Assembly: GCA_017620915.1 (NCBI GenBank)
Contig: JAFZSK010000003.1
Span: 1-52,566, forward strand
Direction: 5' to 3'
Length of the DNA stretch: 52,566 bases
Source of the DNA: Clostridia bacterium
GTDB taxonomy: Bacteria > Bacillota > Clostridia > UBA1212 > UBA1255
Below the pieces are notes generated by a model. It saw nothing but the letters and a program-made list of their open reading frames with translations, had not been told where the DNA came from and did not search any database. Of the stretch, positions 42,528 through 50,844 are shown piece after piece (within the stretch, counting starts at the first letter, position 1; each line of letters begins with the position of its first letter). The position numbers were made by a program, and so were the translations under genes.

Positions 42528-42814
42528 TTATTCTGATTTCCTTTATCGGTTTTCTGTTTGTCCAGCTTGGCGGTCATGTACGTGCCGGCCACCACGATCA
42601 CCGCGAAGATCACCGCCTGGTACGCCAGCTCCAGCTTCGTAAAAGATACGAAAAAGCATATCACGGCAGCGATCAGCGTCGGCTTCAGCTGTTTCAAGTC
42701 GGTGACCGCGTACACGATCACCGCGAGCAGCAGCACGCTGAACCACACGATGGTGTTGTACCCGCCGCCGGTGTTGAAGATATTGGCGAACTGACCGAAC
42801 AGACCGTTGTCCAT
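42524..42814 (-). CDS. Small three-helix membrane protein
   Basis: A 96-residue protein with three membrane helices (about 19-38, 45-60 and 64-83: TIVWFSVLLLAVIVYAVTDL, LIAAVICFFVSF, QAVIFAVIVVAGTYM) and a short charged tail. Nothing in it identifies a family; the size recalls holins, but no lysis module is next to it. It overlaps argS by 4 bases, implying coupling. Confidence 0.65.
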   Translation of the reverse strand: MDNGLFGQFANIFNTGGGYNTIVWFSVLLLAVIVYAVTDLKQLKPTLIAAVICFFVSFTKLELAYQAVIFAVIVVAGTYMTAKLDKQKTDKGNQNK

Positions 42815-42850
42815 GGCGGAACCTCCTGTGACCGCGAGTGTCGCGTCTGG

Positions 42851-45283
42851 TTAAACTACGATATTGACGATGCGGCCGGGCACCACGATGACCTTGCGCA
42901 CCGGTTTGTCCCCGATCAGCGCCTTGATCTTGTCGTCGGCCAGCGCGGCGGCTTCCACCGCTTTAGCATCGGCATCCGCGGGCACGGTGATGCGGCCTTT
43001 GAGTTTGCCGCAGATCTGCACCGCCAGTTCCACTTCGGCTTTTACGGTAGCGCTCTCGTCGAATTCCGGCCAGCTCTCCTGATAAACGAATTTATCGGAC
43101 AATCCGAGCCGCTGCCAGATCTCTTCGGTGATATGGGGGGCAACCGGATTCAGCAGCCGGAGCAGCACCCCGAAGTCGCCGCGGGAGAGCGAGCCTTTGG
43201 CGTAAATCTCGTTGACCAGCGTCATCATGGCGGCAATAGCAGTATTGAACTTCATCCGCTCATAGTCGTCGGACACTTTGCGGATCGTCTCGTGCAGTAT
43301 GCCGCGGTTCGCCGCTGACTCGCCTTCTTCGTCCGTCACCATATCCTGCAGTTTCCAGACGCGCTCCAGGAAGCGGTAGCAGCCGCGCGCGCCGTTGGTC
43401 GACCACGGGATCGCCTGGTCGAACGCGCCCATGAACATCTCGTACAGCCGGAACGCGTCCGCGCCGATCTCCGCCACGATGTCGTCGGGGTTGATGACGT
43501 TGCCGCGGGACTTGGACATTTTTTCGCCGTTTTCGCCCAGAATCATGCCGTGGGACGTGCGCTTCACGTAAGGTTCCGGACAGGGAACCGCGCCGATGTC
43601 GTACAGGAATTTATGCCAGAAGCGGGAGTACAGCAGGTGCAGCGTGGTGTGCTCCATGCCGCCGTTGTACCAGTCGACGGGCAGCCAGTATTTCATTGCC
43701 TCTTCGGACGCGATGCCTTTGTCGTACTGCGGATCCGTGTAGCGGATGAAGTACCAGGAGGAACCGGCCCACTGGGGCATGGTATCGGTCTCGCGCTTGG
43801 CGGGAGCGCCGCAGCAGGGGCAGGTGGTGTTGACCCAGTCCGTGGCGTTCACCAGCGGAGATTCGCCGCTGTCGGTCTGCACATAATGCTCGAGCTCGGG
43901 CAGCTTCAGCGGCAGCTCCTCTTCGGGCACGGGCACCCAGCCGCACTTGTCGCATTTGACCAGCGGAATAGGCTCGCCCCAGTATCTCTGGCGGCTGAAC
44001 ACCCAGTCGCGGAGCTTGAAATTGACCTTGCGCACGCCCTTGCCCTGCTCGCTGAGCCAGTCGGTGATGGCTTTCTTGGCTTCCGCCACGGAAAGACCGT
44101 TGAGGAAACCGGAATTGACCATCGTGCCGGTCTGGATATCGGTGAAGGCGGCGTCCTGGACGTTGCCCCCGGCCACCACTTCGATGATGGGCAGCCCGAA
44201 CTTTTTCGCGAACGCCCAGTCGCGGTCGTCGTGCGCGGGCACGGCCATGATAGCGCCGGTGCCGTAGGAGCTCAGCACGTAGTCGGAGATCCAGACTGGT
44301 ATCTCGGTGCCGTTCACGGGGTTTATCGCTTTAACGCCTTCCAGCGGCACGCCGGTCTTGTCCTTGGCCAGTTCGGTGCGCTCGAAATCGCTCTTGCGGG
44401 CGGCTTCGGCTTTGTACGCCTCGACTTCCGCGTAGTTGGTGATGAACGGTCTGAGCCGCTCCACCACGGCGTGTTCGGGAGATACCACCATGTACGTGGC
44501 GCCGAACAGCGTGTCGGGGCGGGTGGTGTATACAGTCAGTTTTTCATCCAGCGCAGGCAGATAGAAGTCAACTTCCGCGCCTTCGCTGCGGCCGATCCAG
44601 TTGCGCTGCTGCGTCTTCACTTTTTCGATGAAGTCAACGCCGTCCAGCCCGTCCAGCAGTTTCTGCGCGTAGTCGGTGATCCGGAGCATCCACTGGGATT
44701 TGACCTTGCGCACGACTTCGCCGCCGCAGCGTTCGCAGACACCGTTGACGACTTCCTCGTTGGCCAGGCCCACTTTGCAGGAGGTGCACCAGTTGATCGG
44801 CATCTCGGCTTTGTACGCGAGGCCGTTCTTGAACAGCTGCAGGAAGATCCACTGGGTCCAGTGGTAGTAGTTGGGATCGGTGGTGTTGACCTCGCGCTTC
44901 CAGTCGAAGGAGAAGCCCAGCATTTTGAGCTGTTTGGTGAAGCGGGCAATATTGTCCGCGGTGACCTTCGCGGGATGCACGTGGTTCTTTATGGCGTAGT
45001 TCTCGGCGGGCAATCCGAACGCGTCCCACCCGATGGGGAACAGCACGTTGTACCCTTCCATCCGGCGCTTGCGGGAAATCACGTCCATGGCCGTGTTGGA
45101 CCGGGGGTGACCGACGTGCAGGCCGTTGCCGGACGGATACGGGAACTCGATCAGCCCGTAGAACTTCTTTTTTGTATAATCGCGGGACGCCTCGAACGCA
45201 TGCTGCTCTTCCCAGATGTCCTGCCACTTTTTCTCGATCTCCGCCGGTCTGTACTCGCCGGCTGCTTTCTTTTCAATGCTCAT
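42851..45283 (-). CDS. leuS: Leucyl-tRNA synthetase
   Basis: An 810-residue class I synthetase. The HIGH motif is [18 protein letters not shown]; a CP1 editing domain follows with [19 protein letters not shown] and [16 protein letters not shown]. The KMSKS loop is [19 protein letters not shown] zinc-binding cysteine group ([22 protein letters not shown]) is also present. I chose ATG 45283 (AGGAGATGCG upstream); an earlier ATG adds seven residues without a binding site. It is 38 bases after citrate synthase on the same strand. Confidence 0.97.
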   Translation of the reverse strand: MSIEKKAAGEYRPAEIEKKWQDIWEEQHAFEASRDYTKKKFYGLIEFPYPSGNGLHVGHPRSNTAMDVISRKRRMEGYNVLFPIGWDAFGLPAENYAIKNHVHPAKVTADNIARFTKQLKMLGFSFDWKREVNTTDPNYYHWTQWIFLQLFKNGLAYKAEMPINWCTSCKVGLANEEVVNGVCERCGGEVVRKVKSQWMLRITDYAQKLLDGLDGVDFIEKVKTQQRNWIGRSEGAEVDFYLPALDEKLTVYTTRPDTLFGATYMVVSPEHAVVERLRPFITNYAEVEAYKAEAARKSDFERTELAKDKTGVPLEGVKAINPVNGTEIPVWISDYVLSSYGTGAIMAVPAHDDRDWAFAKKFGLPIIEVVAGGNVQDAAFTDIQTGTMVNSGFLNGLSVAEAKKAITDWLSEQGKGVRKVNFKLRDWVFSRQRYWGEPIPLVKCDKCGWVPVPEEELPLKLPELEHYVQTDSGESPLVNATDWVNTTCPCCGAPAKRETDTMPQWAGSSWYFIRYTDPQYDKGIASEEAMKYWLPVDWYNGGMEHTTLHLLYSRFWHKFLYDIGAVPCPEPYVKRTSHGMILGENGEKMSKSRGNVINPDDIVAEIGADAFRLYEMFMGAFDQAIPWSTNGARGCYRFLERVWKLQDMVTDEEGESAANRGILHETIRKVSDDYERMKFNTAIAAMMTLVNEIYAKGSLSRGDFGVLLRLLNPVAPHITEEIWQRLGLSDKFVYQESWPEFDESATVKAEVELAVQICGKLKGRITVPADADAKAVEAAALADDKIKALIGDKPVRKVIVVPGRIVNIVV

Positions 45284-45320
45284 ATACGCTTCGCATCTCC
45301 TCATTGAAACGGTTTATATA

Positions 45321-46715
45321 TTAATTATCCCTTGTCCGCTCGGACAATTCTTCGTACACCTGCTTGTGTCCCACGTTCTTGTACGCGGGCCGGATGATAC
45401 GGTTGGTGATGGACAATTCCTCCAGCCGGTGCGCGCACCAGCCTGAGATACGCGAAATTGCGAATATCGGCGTGAACAGCGCTTTCGGGATGTTCAGCAT
45501 CGAATACACCAGTCCGGAGTAGAAGTCCACGTTGGCGCAGAGCTGCTTGTCGCTGTGCTTGATCTCCGCGAACAACCCCGGCGTCAGCTCTTCGATCTTC
45601 TCCATCAGCCGGAATTCCTTCTGGAAGTCCGGGCCGGAGACCGCCACCAGTTCCCGCGCTTTTTCTTTCAGCAGCTTGGCTCTGGGGTCCGACAGCGTGT
45701 ACACCGCGTGCCCGATGCCGTACACCAGCCCGGAGCGGTCGAACGCCTCCCCTTTCAGTATCTTAGCCAGATAATCCTTCAGCTCGCCTTCATCGTCCCA
45801 GTGCTTCACGTGCGCTTTGATGTCTTCGATCATGTTCATGACGCGGAGATTGGCGCCGCCATGCTTGGGGCCTTTGAGCGAACCGACCGCCGCGGCAATG
45901 GAGGAATACGTATCCGTACCGGTAGAGGTGACAACGTGCACCGCGAACGTACTGTTGTTGCCGCCGCCGTGCTCGGCGTGGATCACCAGCGCCAGGTCCA
46001 GTATCTCCGCTTCCAGCTGCGTGTATTTGCTGTCCGGCCGGATCATCTGGAGCAGATTCTCGGACGTGGACAACCCGTGCTGCGGATTATGGATGTACAA
46101 GCTGTGCCCTTCGTAATAATGCGACTTCGCCTGATAGGCGTACGCGGTCATCGTGGGGAACTGCGCGATCAGCCGGATGCACTGCCGCATCACGTTCTTC
46201 GGGTCAAGATTATCCGGATCATCGTCGTAGGAATATGAGGCCAGCACGCAGCGCGCCAGCTTGTTCATAACATCCGGGCTGGGCGCCTTCATGATCATAT
46301 CTTCGGCGAAGCCGTTCGGCAGGCGGCGGTTGTCGTCCAGCATTTCCTTGAAGGATTCGAGTTCGGAACGCGTGGGCAATTTGCCGCACAGCAGCAGATA
46401 ACAGCACTCCTCGAAGCCGAAGCGTTTGTCTTTCCTGAAACCGTCCACCAGCCGGTCAATATCTATTCCGCGATACAGCAGCCGCCCTTCGATGGGGGCT
46501 TTTTCGTTTTCGGCAAAAATATAACCGCGCACTTCACCGATGCTGGTGAGGCCGACCAGCACGCCGGATCCGTCCGAGTTACGCAGTCCGCGTTTAACGT
46601 TGTACTTCTCATAAAGACCGTTGTCAATATAGTCCGCATGTATTGCCTGCTCCGCCATCCGGGCGATGAACTCCGAGTGATCGCGGGTCTCTTCCTCTAT
46701 TCCGTAACTGAACAC
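45321..46715 (-). CDS. gltA: Citrate synthase
   Basis: A 464-residue citrate synthase that condenses oxaloacetate and acetyl-CoA. Catalytic segments are LALVIHAEHGGGNNSTFAVHVVTSTGTD (His), GPKHGGANLRVMNMIED (His), GIGHAVYTLSDPRA and CANVDFYSGLVYSML (Asp). The N-terminal region has the LRNSDGSGVLVGLTSIGEVRGY pattern of the longer clostridial type. I prefer the GTG at 46715 because GAGGTGAGG lies just upstream; the GTG at 46742 has no binding site and falls very close to the predicted transcription start. Other TCA genes are not in the window, so a biosynthetic role (glutamate) is most likely. Confidence 0.94.
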   Translation of the reverse strand: MFSYGIEEETRDHSEFIARMAEQAIHADYIDNGLYEKYNVKRGLRNSDGSGVLVGLTSIGEVRGYIFAENEKAPIEGRLLYRGIDIDRLVDGFRKDKRFGFEECCYLLLCGKLPTRSELESFKEMLDDNRRLPNGFAEDMIMKAPSPDVMNKLARCVLASYSYDDDPDNLDPKNVMRQCIRLIAQFPTMTAYAYQAKSHYYEGHSLYIHNPQHGLSTSENLLQMIRPDSKYTQLEAEILDLALVIHAEHGGGNNSTFAVHVVTSTGTDTYSSIAAAVGSLKGPKHGGANLRVMNMIEDIKAHVKHWDDEGELKDYLAKILKGEAFDRSGLVYGIGHAVYTLSDPRAKLLKEKARELVAVSGPDFQKEFRLMEKIEELTPGLFAEIKHSDKQLCANVDFYSGLVYSMLNIPKALFTPIFAISRISGWCAHRLEELSITNRIIRPAYKNVGHKQVYEELSERTRDN

Positions 46716-46762
46716 ATGCCTCACCTCTTCCGTATTACCCACGGCATTGACCGTGATGTTTT

Positions 46763-46791
46763 ATTGTACTGGAAACAGGCAAAAATGTCAA
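46763..46791 (-). promoter_or_regulatory. Sigma-A promoter of citrate synthase
   Basis: Minus strand: TTGACA (46786-46791), 17-base spacer, TACAAT (46763-46768). The leader contains CACGG/CCGTG with a 6-base loop, directly before the coding region. Confidence 0.85.
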
Positions 46792-46800
46792 TCAGGGAAT

Positions 46801-47304
46801 TGAGTAAAGCTCTACTCCCAATTTCGTGGCGTGGTCTGGCTTCGCGACCGACGGCGCTCGGTCGTTTGGCAGGTGGATTGGGATAAAATGCTATTTTCTT
46901 GCTGTCTTATACTACACCAGGCGCCTTCTAAGTGAATCTGCATGCCGGTGCGTATTGATTACTTGGTTAAAACTATAATTTTATGATCGTTTTATACCAG
47001 ATTGGGCGCCTTCTCTCGATTATCGGCTCTATCGAATTTTGAGCGATTAGGATTAAATGGCTTTAGATTCATTTATTTATACCAAGAGCGTTCCGAAAGA
47101 TAGGATTGACTTAATCTAAGTCAATACTTTTATACCATTATTTGAGTATCGCGTTTTTGAAAATGAGCGAGAGCAAAGAAAAACTGGTATTAAACTACGC
47201 GAGTTCAAGCTGTTTATACCAAATATGGCTAAAAAAATGAAAATGCAGCGACCGTAATGAAAAAAACGGGCGGATATGCAATGCTGAACGAGCGCCGTCG
47301 GTCG
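46801..47304. repeat. Locus B, first part: AT-rich inverted repeats with 15-16-base loops
   Basis: This non-coding region lies upstream of the citrate synthase promoter. TTTATACCA occurs four times (46991, 47076, 47129, 47213). Three copies form right arms of hairpins. TTGGTTAAAAC (46963-46973) pairs with GTTTTATACCA (46989-46999) around a 15-base loop. AGGATTAAAT (47049-47058) pairs with ATTTATACCA (47075-47084) around 16 bases, 7 of 10 positions pairing. TGGTATTAAAC (47185-47195) pairs with GTTTATACCA (47212-47221) around 16 bases, with one bulge. The motif TTGGGCGCCTTCTC (47002-47015) is the exact complement of the locus A 14-mer; AGAAGGCGCC also occurs at 46920-46929. ATTGACTTA/TAAGTCAAT (47105-47125) is a separate stem. 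CGACCGACGGCGCTC (46845-46859) has an exact inverted copy at 47290-47304. Confidence 0.8.
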
Positions 47305-47343
47305 AACGAGAAAAACTGAGGCTGCAATTCCTTGTTTTGAAGA

Positions 47344-47486
47344 TTGTGGCCTCCCGAACGGAGGTCGAGCGGAGGCCGCAATTCAGCATTTTTAAAAATG
47401 CGGTCACCGCATCAAGAAAAAGCAGTGACCGCAATTCAGTTTTTTAAAAATTGCGGTCACCGCGTTAAGCCAAATAGTGACCGCAA
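47344..47486 (-). terminator. Locus B, second part: three tandem GC-rich hairpins with U-tracts
   Basis: Directly after the surface-protein stop come three hairpins at about 53-base intervals. B3 has TTGCGGTCAC (47451-47460) and GTGACCGCAA (47477-47486), 16-base loop. B2 has TGCGGTCAC (47399-47407) and GTGACCGCA (47425-47433), 17-base loop. B1 has TTGTGGCCTCC (47344-47354) and GGAGGCCGCAA (47371-47381), 16-base loop and one G-U pair. On the minus strand B2 and B3 run into TTTTT tracts. The separators are 20 bases (AATTCAG then a T-run and an A-run). B1 arms differ from B2/B3 but are changed on both sides, so pairing is preserved. They probably act as a triple, partly bidirectional terminator. 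Confidence 0.8.
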
Positions 47487-47496
47487 CTGCCGCTTA

Positions 47497-49338
47497 TCAG
47501 AAGGATCTCTTCTTCGCGAATACGACGGCGGCGCCCATTGCCAGCACCGCGAGGACCGCGAACATTGCCACAGCGGCATCGCCGGTCTGAGGCTGAACAG
47601 GAGTCTGGCCCGCATTGAGGTCAACATCCCTAAGTTCGCCCAGGTCCGCAAACGTGACCTGTACTCTGAGCGTCAGATTGTCTTCCAACTCGCCGTTTCT
47701 GAAGTAAGCAGCGCGGTTGTTCGGCCAGGCTTCCTGAGTCATGGGCAGAACCAGATAATGCAGCGCGGCCGCATCGGTAATCTGCTCGAAGACCATGAGG
47801 TACTGACCGGCGGCCAGCGGATCGTCGAATATCAGCTTGATGCCGCCGTTGCCGTTGGCAGCGATCTTGCAGTTCGTGCCCGCGATCTCGGAGCGCTCGC
47901 CTACGCCCGCGTCACCGGCAAGTTCGATCTCACCGGAAGCGACCGGCGTACCGGCTATGGAGGTGGCGTAGTCGGAATTGTACTTGTAGAGTTTCACACG
48001 GACAGTAGCAGCCGTCTGGCCGTCAGTGGCCGGGTTGCTGGCCCAGTAGTTGGGAACGCCGATCTCGGAGACCGGTGCGCTCGGATTGACTACGACGCCG
48101 ATCTCGCGGCCGGAATGGTCCGCCGGGTTCTCGCTGTCATTAGAAAGCCAGAAGGAGCCGTCCCAGATGATGCCGCCGTTGTCGCAGGTGAACGCTTCTT
48201 TAGTGCCGGTAGGCTCGCCGGGATCTTCGCCGGGATCATCGCTGGTCTCCGGAGCCGGAGCGTCCGCGAACTTCAGCGTGAGGAACGTGTTGCGCTCGTG
48301 GCCTTCTTCACTGTTCAGTTTGACCACGGTGCCGTCCTGGAGCTGCGCTACCACGCCGATCGTCTTGGTGCCGGTAAGCTGGCCGATCGGAACTTCAACG
48401 TAGAAACGCTGTACATATTCCGCGTTGCCCGCGCCGAAGATGCTTTCAACGCCGCCCTTGAGCGTGTCTTCATTGGCTCTGGTGTAGCCGGGAGCCAGCG
48501 TGATCTCGTCGTCGATCATGTAGCCGAAGCCGATGACCGGCTGCTTGAAATCGACCCAGCCGGTGTAGCCGACAGAAATGCCGCCGTATTTGGTGGCATC
48601 CATCACGCCGTTTTCCGCGAAGGTGTCGATCTTCGCTCTGGCGGAAGATTCCGCGTCGGAGCCGAAGCCGTTGGCGAAGTTCCAGAAAATGGCGTCCAGG
48701 CTCATGCCGAACTGTTCGGAACTCGCGTAGTCAATGACGTTGTTGGTGGGTTTGAATTCGATGTTGTCAACGTTGTTCATCTTGAACTCGAAGTTGGCGT
48801 TGGGGTTGCTCTGGCTGTTCAGTTTGACGATGGTGCCGTCCTGCAGCACAGCGACGACGCGGATCGTATACTTTCCGGCCGGGGCCAGCGGGATCCAGAC
48901 CAGGAATCTGCGGGCGTATTCGCCGCCGGCATTGCGGACCGCGTCCTCAGTCTCTTCAAAGAACTGGCCGTACGTGTCGATGACCGGTTCTTCGTCGTTG
49001 TACTGATAACCCATGGCCACGATAGGCTGATCGAATCCGATCCAGCCTCTGACGATAATTACGTCAAAACCGCTGGTATAAACGTACGCGGATCTGGGCA
49101 GACCGTCGGCACCCAGACCGTCCCACCACGCGTGGAGCGATTCGCCGCCCGCCGGAACATTGGCGCCAACAGCCGTACCGATCATGCTGTGAGCCCAGGC
49201 GCTCCATCTGATGTCGTCCAGATAGCCCGCCACCAGGCCCGAATCATCCACGTTGATGATGTTGGCCGCGCTCGCCGGAATAATAAACAGCGAAGCGATC
49301 AACGCCAGCGCGATGACAAATGCTAAAAGTTTCTTCAT
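47497..49338 (-). CDS. Surface protein with duplicated domain and sortase-type anchor
   Basis: A 613-residue exported protein. The signal peptide MKKLLAFVIALALIASLFIIPASA is followed by two homologous domains (about 28-200 and 205-375). Shared elements are the pattern GWIGFDQPIVAMGYQYNDEEP / GWVDFKQPVIGFGYMIDDE, ARRFLVWIPLAPAGKYTI / VQRFYVEVPIGQLTG, and VAVLQDGTIVKLNS / VAQLQDGTVVKLNS. An acidic Pro linker (ETSDDPGEDPGEPTG) leads to a third domain (about 390-575). The end is QPQTGDAAVAMFAVLAVLAMGAAVVFA plus KKRSF, a sortase-type motif (x-P-x-T-G), helix and basic tail. The role is unknown; adhesion or glycan binding is plausible. A strong promoter is at 49387-49415 and GGGAGG precedes the ATG. 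Confidence 0.85.
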   Translation of the reverse strand: MKKLLAFVIALALIASLFIIPASAANIINVDDSGLVAGYLDDIRWSAWAHSMIGTAVGANVPAGGESLHAWWDGLGADGLPRSAYVYTSGFDVIIVRGWIGFDQPIVAMGYQYNDEEPVIDTYGQFFEETEDAVRNAGGEYARRFLVWIPLAPAGKYTIRVVAVLQDGTIVKLNSQSNPNANFEFKMNNVDNIEFKPTNNVIDYASSEQFGMSLDAIFWNFANGFGSDAESSARAKIDTFAENGVMDATKYGGISVGYTGWVDFKQPVIGFGYMIDDEITLAPGYTRANEDTLKGGVESIFGAGNAEYVQRFYVEVPIGQLTGTKTIGVVAQLQDGTVVKLNSEEGHERNTFLTLKFADAPAPETSDDPGEDPGEPTGTKEAFTCDNGGIIWDGSFWLSNDSENPADHSGREIGVVVNPSAPVSEIGVPNYWASNPATDGQTAATVRVKLYKYNSDYATSIAGTPVASGEIELAGDAGVGERSEIAGTNCKIAANGNGGIKLIFDDPLAAGQYLMVFEQITDAAALHYLVLPMTQEAWPNNRAAYFRNGELEDNLTLRVQVTFADLGELRDVDLNAGQTPVQPQTGDAAVAMFAVLAVLAMGAAVVFAKKRSF

Positions 49339-49386
49339 GATTAAACCTCCCTTTCACGGCCTTCGGCCGCTACTATATCGATTATT

Positions 49387-49415
49387 ATTCTATATTCTCG
49401 CCTGACGGCTGTCAA
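49387..49415 (-). promoter_or_regulatory. Sigma-A promoter of the surface protein
   Basis: Minus strand: TTGACA (49410-49415), 17-base spacer, TAGAAT (49387-49392). A CGGCC/GGCCG hairpin with a 3-base loop (49357-49369) lies just before the ribosome binding site. Confidence 0.85.
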
Positions 49416-49424
49416 GCGATAATA

Positions 49425-50825
49425 TCAGTTTGCGATCAGGCTCCACTTTTCATTGGCCTGCTGCTGCATTTTTTCGAAGCCGGTCTGCAGATCGACCTTG
49501 CCGGACAGGATGTTGTTCCACAGCGCCGTCATCTTTTCGTTGGACAATATATCCCGCACCTCGAACGGACACTGGACAATTACCGTCGCGGGACGCGTAT
49601 TGTCGGTGTATGACACGAACGCGGCGTAGTTTTTATCCGCCCACTGGCTGCTCTTGTCCTTCCAGAAATCATCCTCCGCCAGCGACCGCAGCAGCGGCAC
49701 GTCGCCGCCCAGCTGGCTGTGGTACGCGCGCTGGCCGTGATCGGTCAGGAAATACAGCGCCAGTGCCGCCGCGGCATTCGGGTTCGCGGTGCGGTTGAAC
49801 ACTACGTAGCCGGTCGCGCCCGCGGACACTGTGTGGTTCTCAAACGCCGGGAACGGGCAGAAATCCCATTCCACATCGGCCTGGTCGTACATTTTACCGT
49901 ACGCGTCCAGATACGTGAACGAAACGCAGTCAAGGAACGCGACCCGGGTGAAATTGTCGTCGCTGTTTGGGATCTTCGAAAATTTGTGCGCCATATTGCC
50001 GGAGAACGTCTGCCCCAGCGGGAACAGCCAGCCTTCCATCACGCCGTCGTACATCTCCTGGATGCCGCGCATGACCTCCGCACTGTCGGTGATCGTGATG
50101 CGGTGGTTTTTCTGATCCACCCACTCGCCGCCGTACGCCCGGAAGAACATCTGCCAGATGACGTCCCACCAGAGCCGGATACTGAAGCCGGCCTGCTCCA
50201 CCACGCCATCCTGAGAGATCTGTGTGACCTGGCGGCAATATTCTTTGAAAGTCTCCCAGTCGGTGGCAATACTGTTGTCGAAATCTATGCCTTCCGCTTT
50301 CAGGATGTCCGCGTTGTACATCAGCGTGGCCAGGCCGATGTTGCGCGGCACCATGTACAGCCGGCCGTCGTATTTGCCGCATTCCAGCGCGCCGGTGTAC
50401 ACGTCGCCCATGTCGATGTTGAGCGGCTTCAGATAGCTGTCCAGCGGCATCAGCGCGTGGTGATTGAAGTGGTAGTTGCACACGTCGTTTTCGTCGCACC
50501 AGAACACGTCGCCTATGTCGCCGGATGAGATGCGGTTAGCAAAGGTCGTGCGGCTCGCGCCTTCAACGTGGACGCGGACGTTGGGGAAATCCTGCATGAA
50601 CGCCGTTGCCACCGCGTTCACGCCGGCCATCATTTCATCGGTAGCGTCGGAATTGTCCACGGTGAACAGGATGCTCCCTCTAATGTCCAGCTCTTCGACC
50701 GTCAGTTCCTGATCGACTTCTCCGGTCTGCACCGGGGCTTTCTGACAGGCCGCAGCGCCGCCCAGCAGCAGGACCGCCAGGACGAGGCACAGCACCCGGA
50801 TCATTACGCTTATGCGGTTTTTCAT
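49425..50825 (-). CDS. Extracellular solute-binding lipoprotein (sugar ABC type)
   Basis: A 466-residue lipoprotein: signal peptide ending LLGGAAAC (Cys near residue 27), then a family 1-type binding fold: FTVDNSDATDEMMAGVNAVATAFMQDFPNVRVHVEG, GDIGDVFWCDENDVCNYHF, GRLYMVPRNIGLATLMYNADILKAEGI, GYVVFNRTANPNAAAALALYFLTDHGQ. Such proteins deliver oligosaccharides to ABC permeases. No permease or ATPase gene is in view. The ATG at 50825 has AAAGG ten bases upstream. The GH106-like gene ends 19 bases before it, so this protein may take up the products of that enzyme. Confidence 0.87.
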   Translation of the reverse strand: MKNRISVMIRVLCLVLAVLLLGGAAACQKAPVQTGEVDQELTVEELDIRGSILFTVDNSDATDEMMAGVNAVATAFMQDFPNVRVHVEGASRTTFANRISSGDIGDVFWCDENDVCNYHFNHHALMPLDSYLKPLNIDMGDVYTGALECGKYDGRLYMVPRNIGLATLMYNADILKAEGIDFDNSIATDWETFKEYCRQVTQISQDGVVEQAGFSIRLWWDVIWQMFFRAYGGEWVDQKNHRITITDSAEVMRGIQEMYDGVMEGWLFPLGQTFSGNMAHKFSKIPNSDDNFTRVAFLDCVSFTYLDAYGKMYDQADVEWDFCPFPAFENHTVSAGATGYVVFNRTANPNAAAALALYFLTDHGQRAYHSQLGGDVPLLRSLAEDDFWKDKSSQWADKNYAAFVSYTDNTRPATVIVQCPFEVRDILSNEKMTALWNNILSGKVDLQTGFEKMQQQANEKWSLIAN

Positions 50826-50844
50826 TGTCATCACGCCTTTCGCG

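Noticed and set aside
42524-42814. Prophage holin
   Set aside because: Only size and helix number fit; there is no endolysin or phage gene nearby and it is coupled to argS.
43550-45307. 585-codon open frame on the plus strand opposite leuS
   Set aside because: It mirrors the codon structure of leuS, has no ribosome binding site or family motif, and leuS is unambiguous.
47344-47486. CRISPR array made of about 36-base palindromic repeats with 16-17-base spacers
   Set aside because: Only two near-complete units exist, the spacers are far too short, arms change in a compensatory way across the supposed spacer, and no cas gene is in the window.
47344-49326. 660-codon open frame on the plus strand opposite the surface protein
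   Set aside because: It begins inside the hairpin array, has no recognisable motif, and the minus-strand gene has promoter, binding site, signal peptide and anchor.
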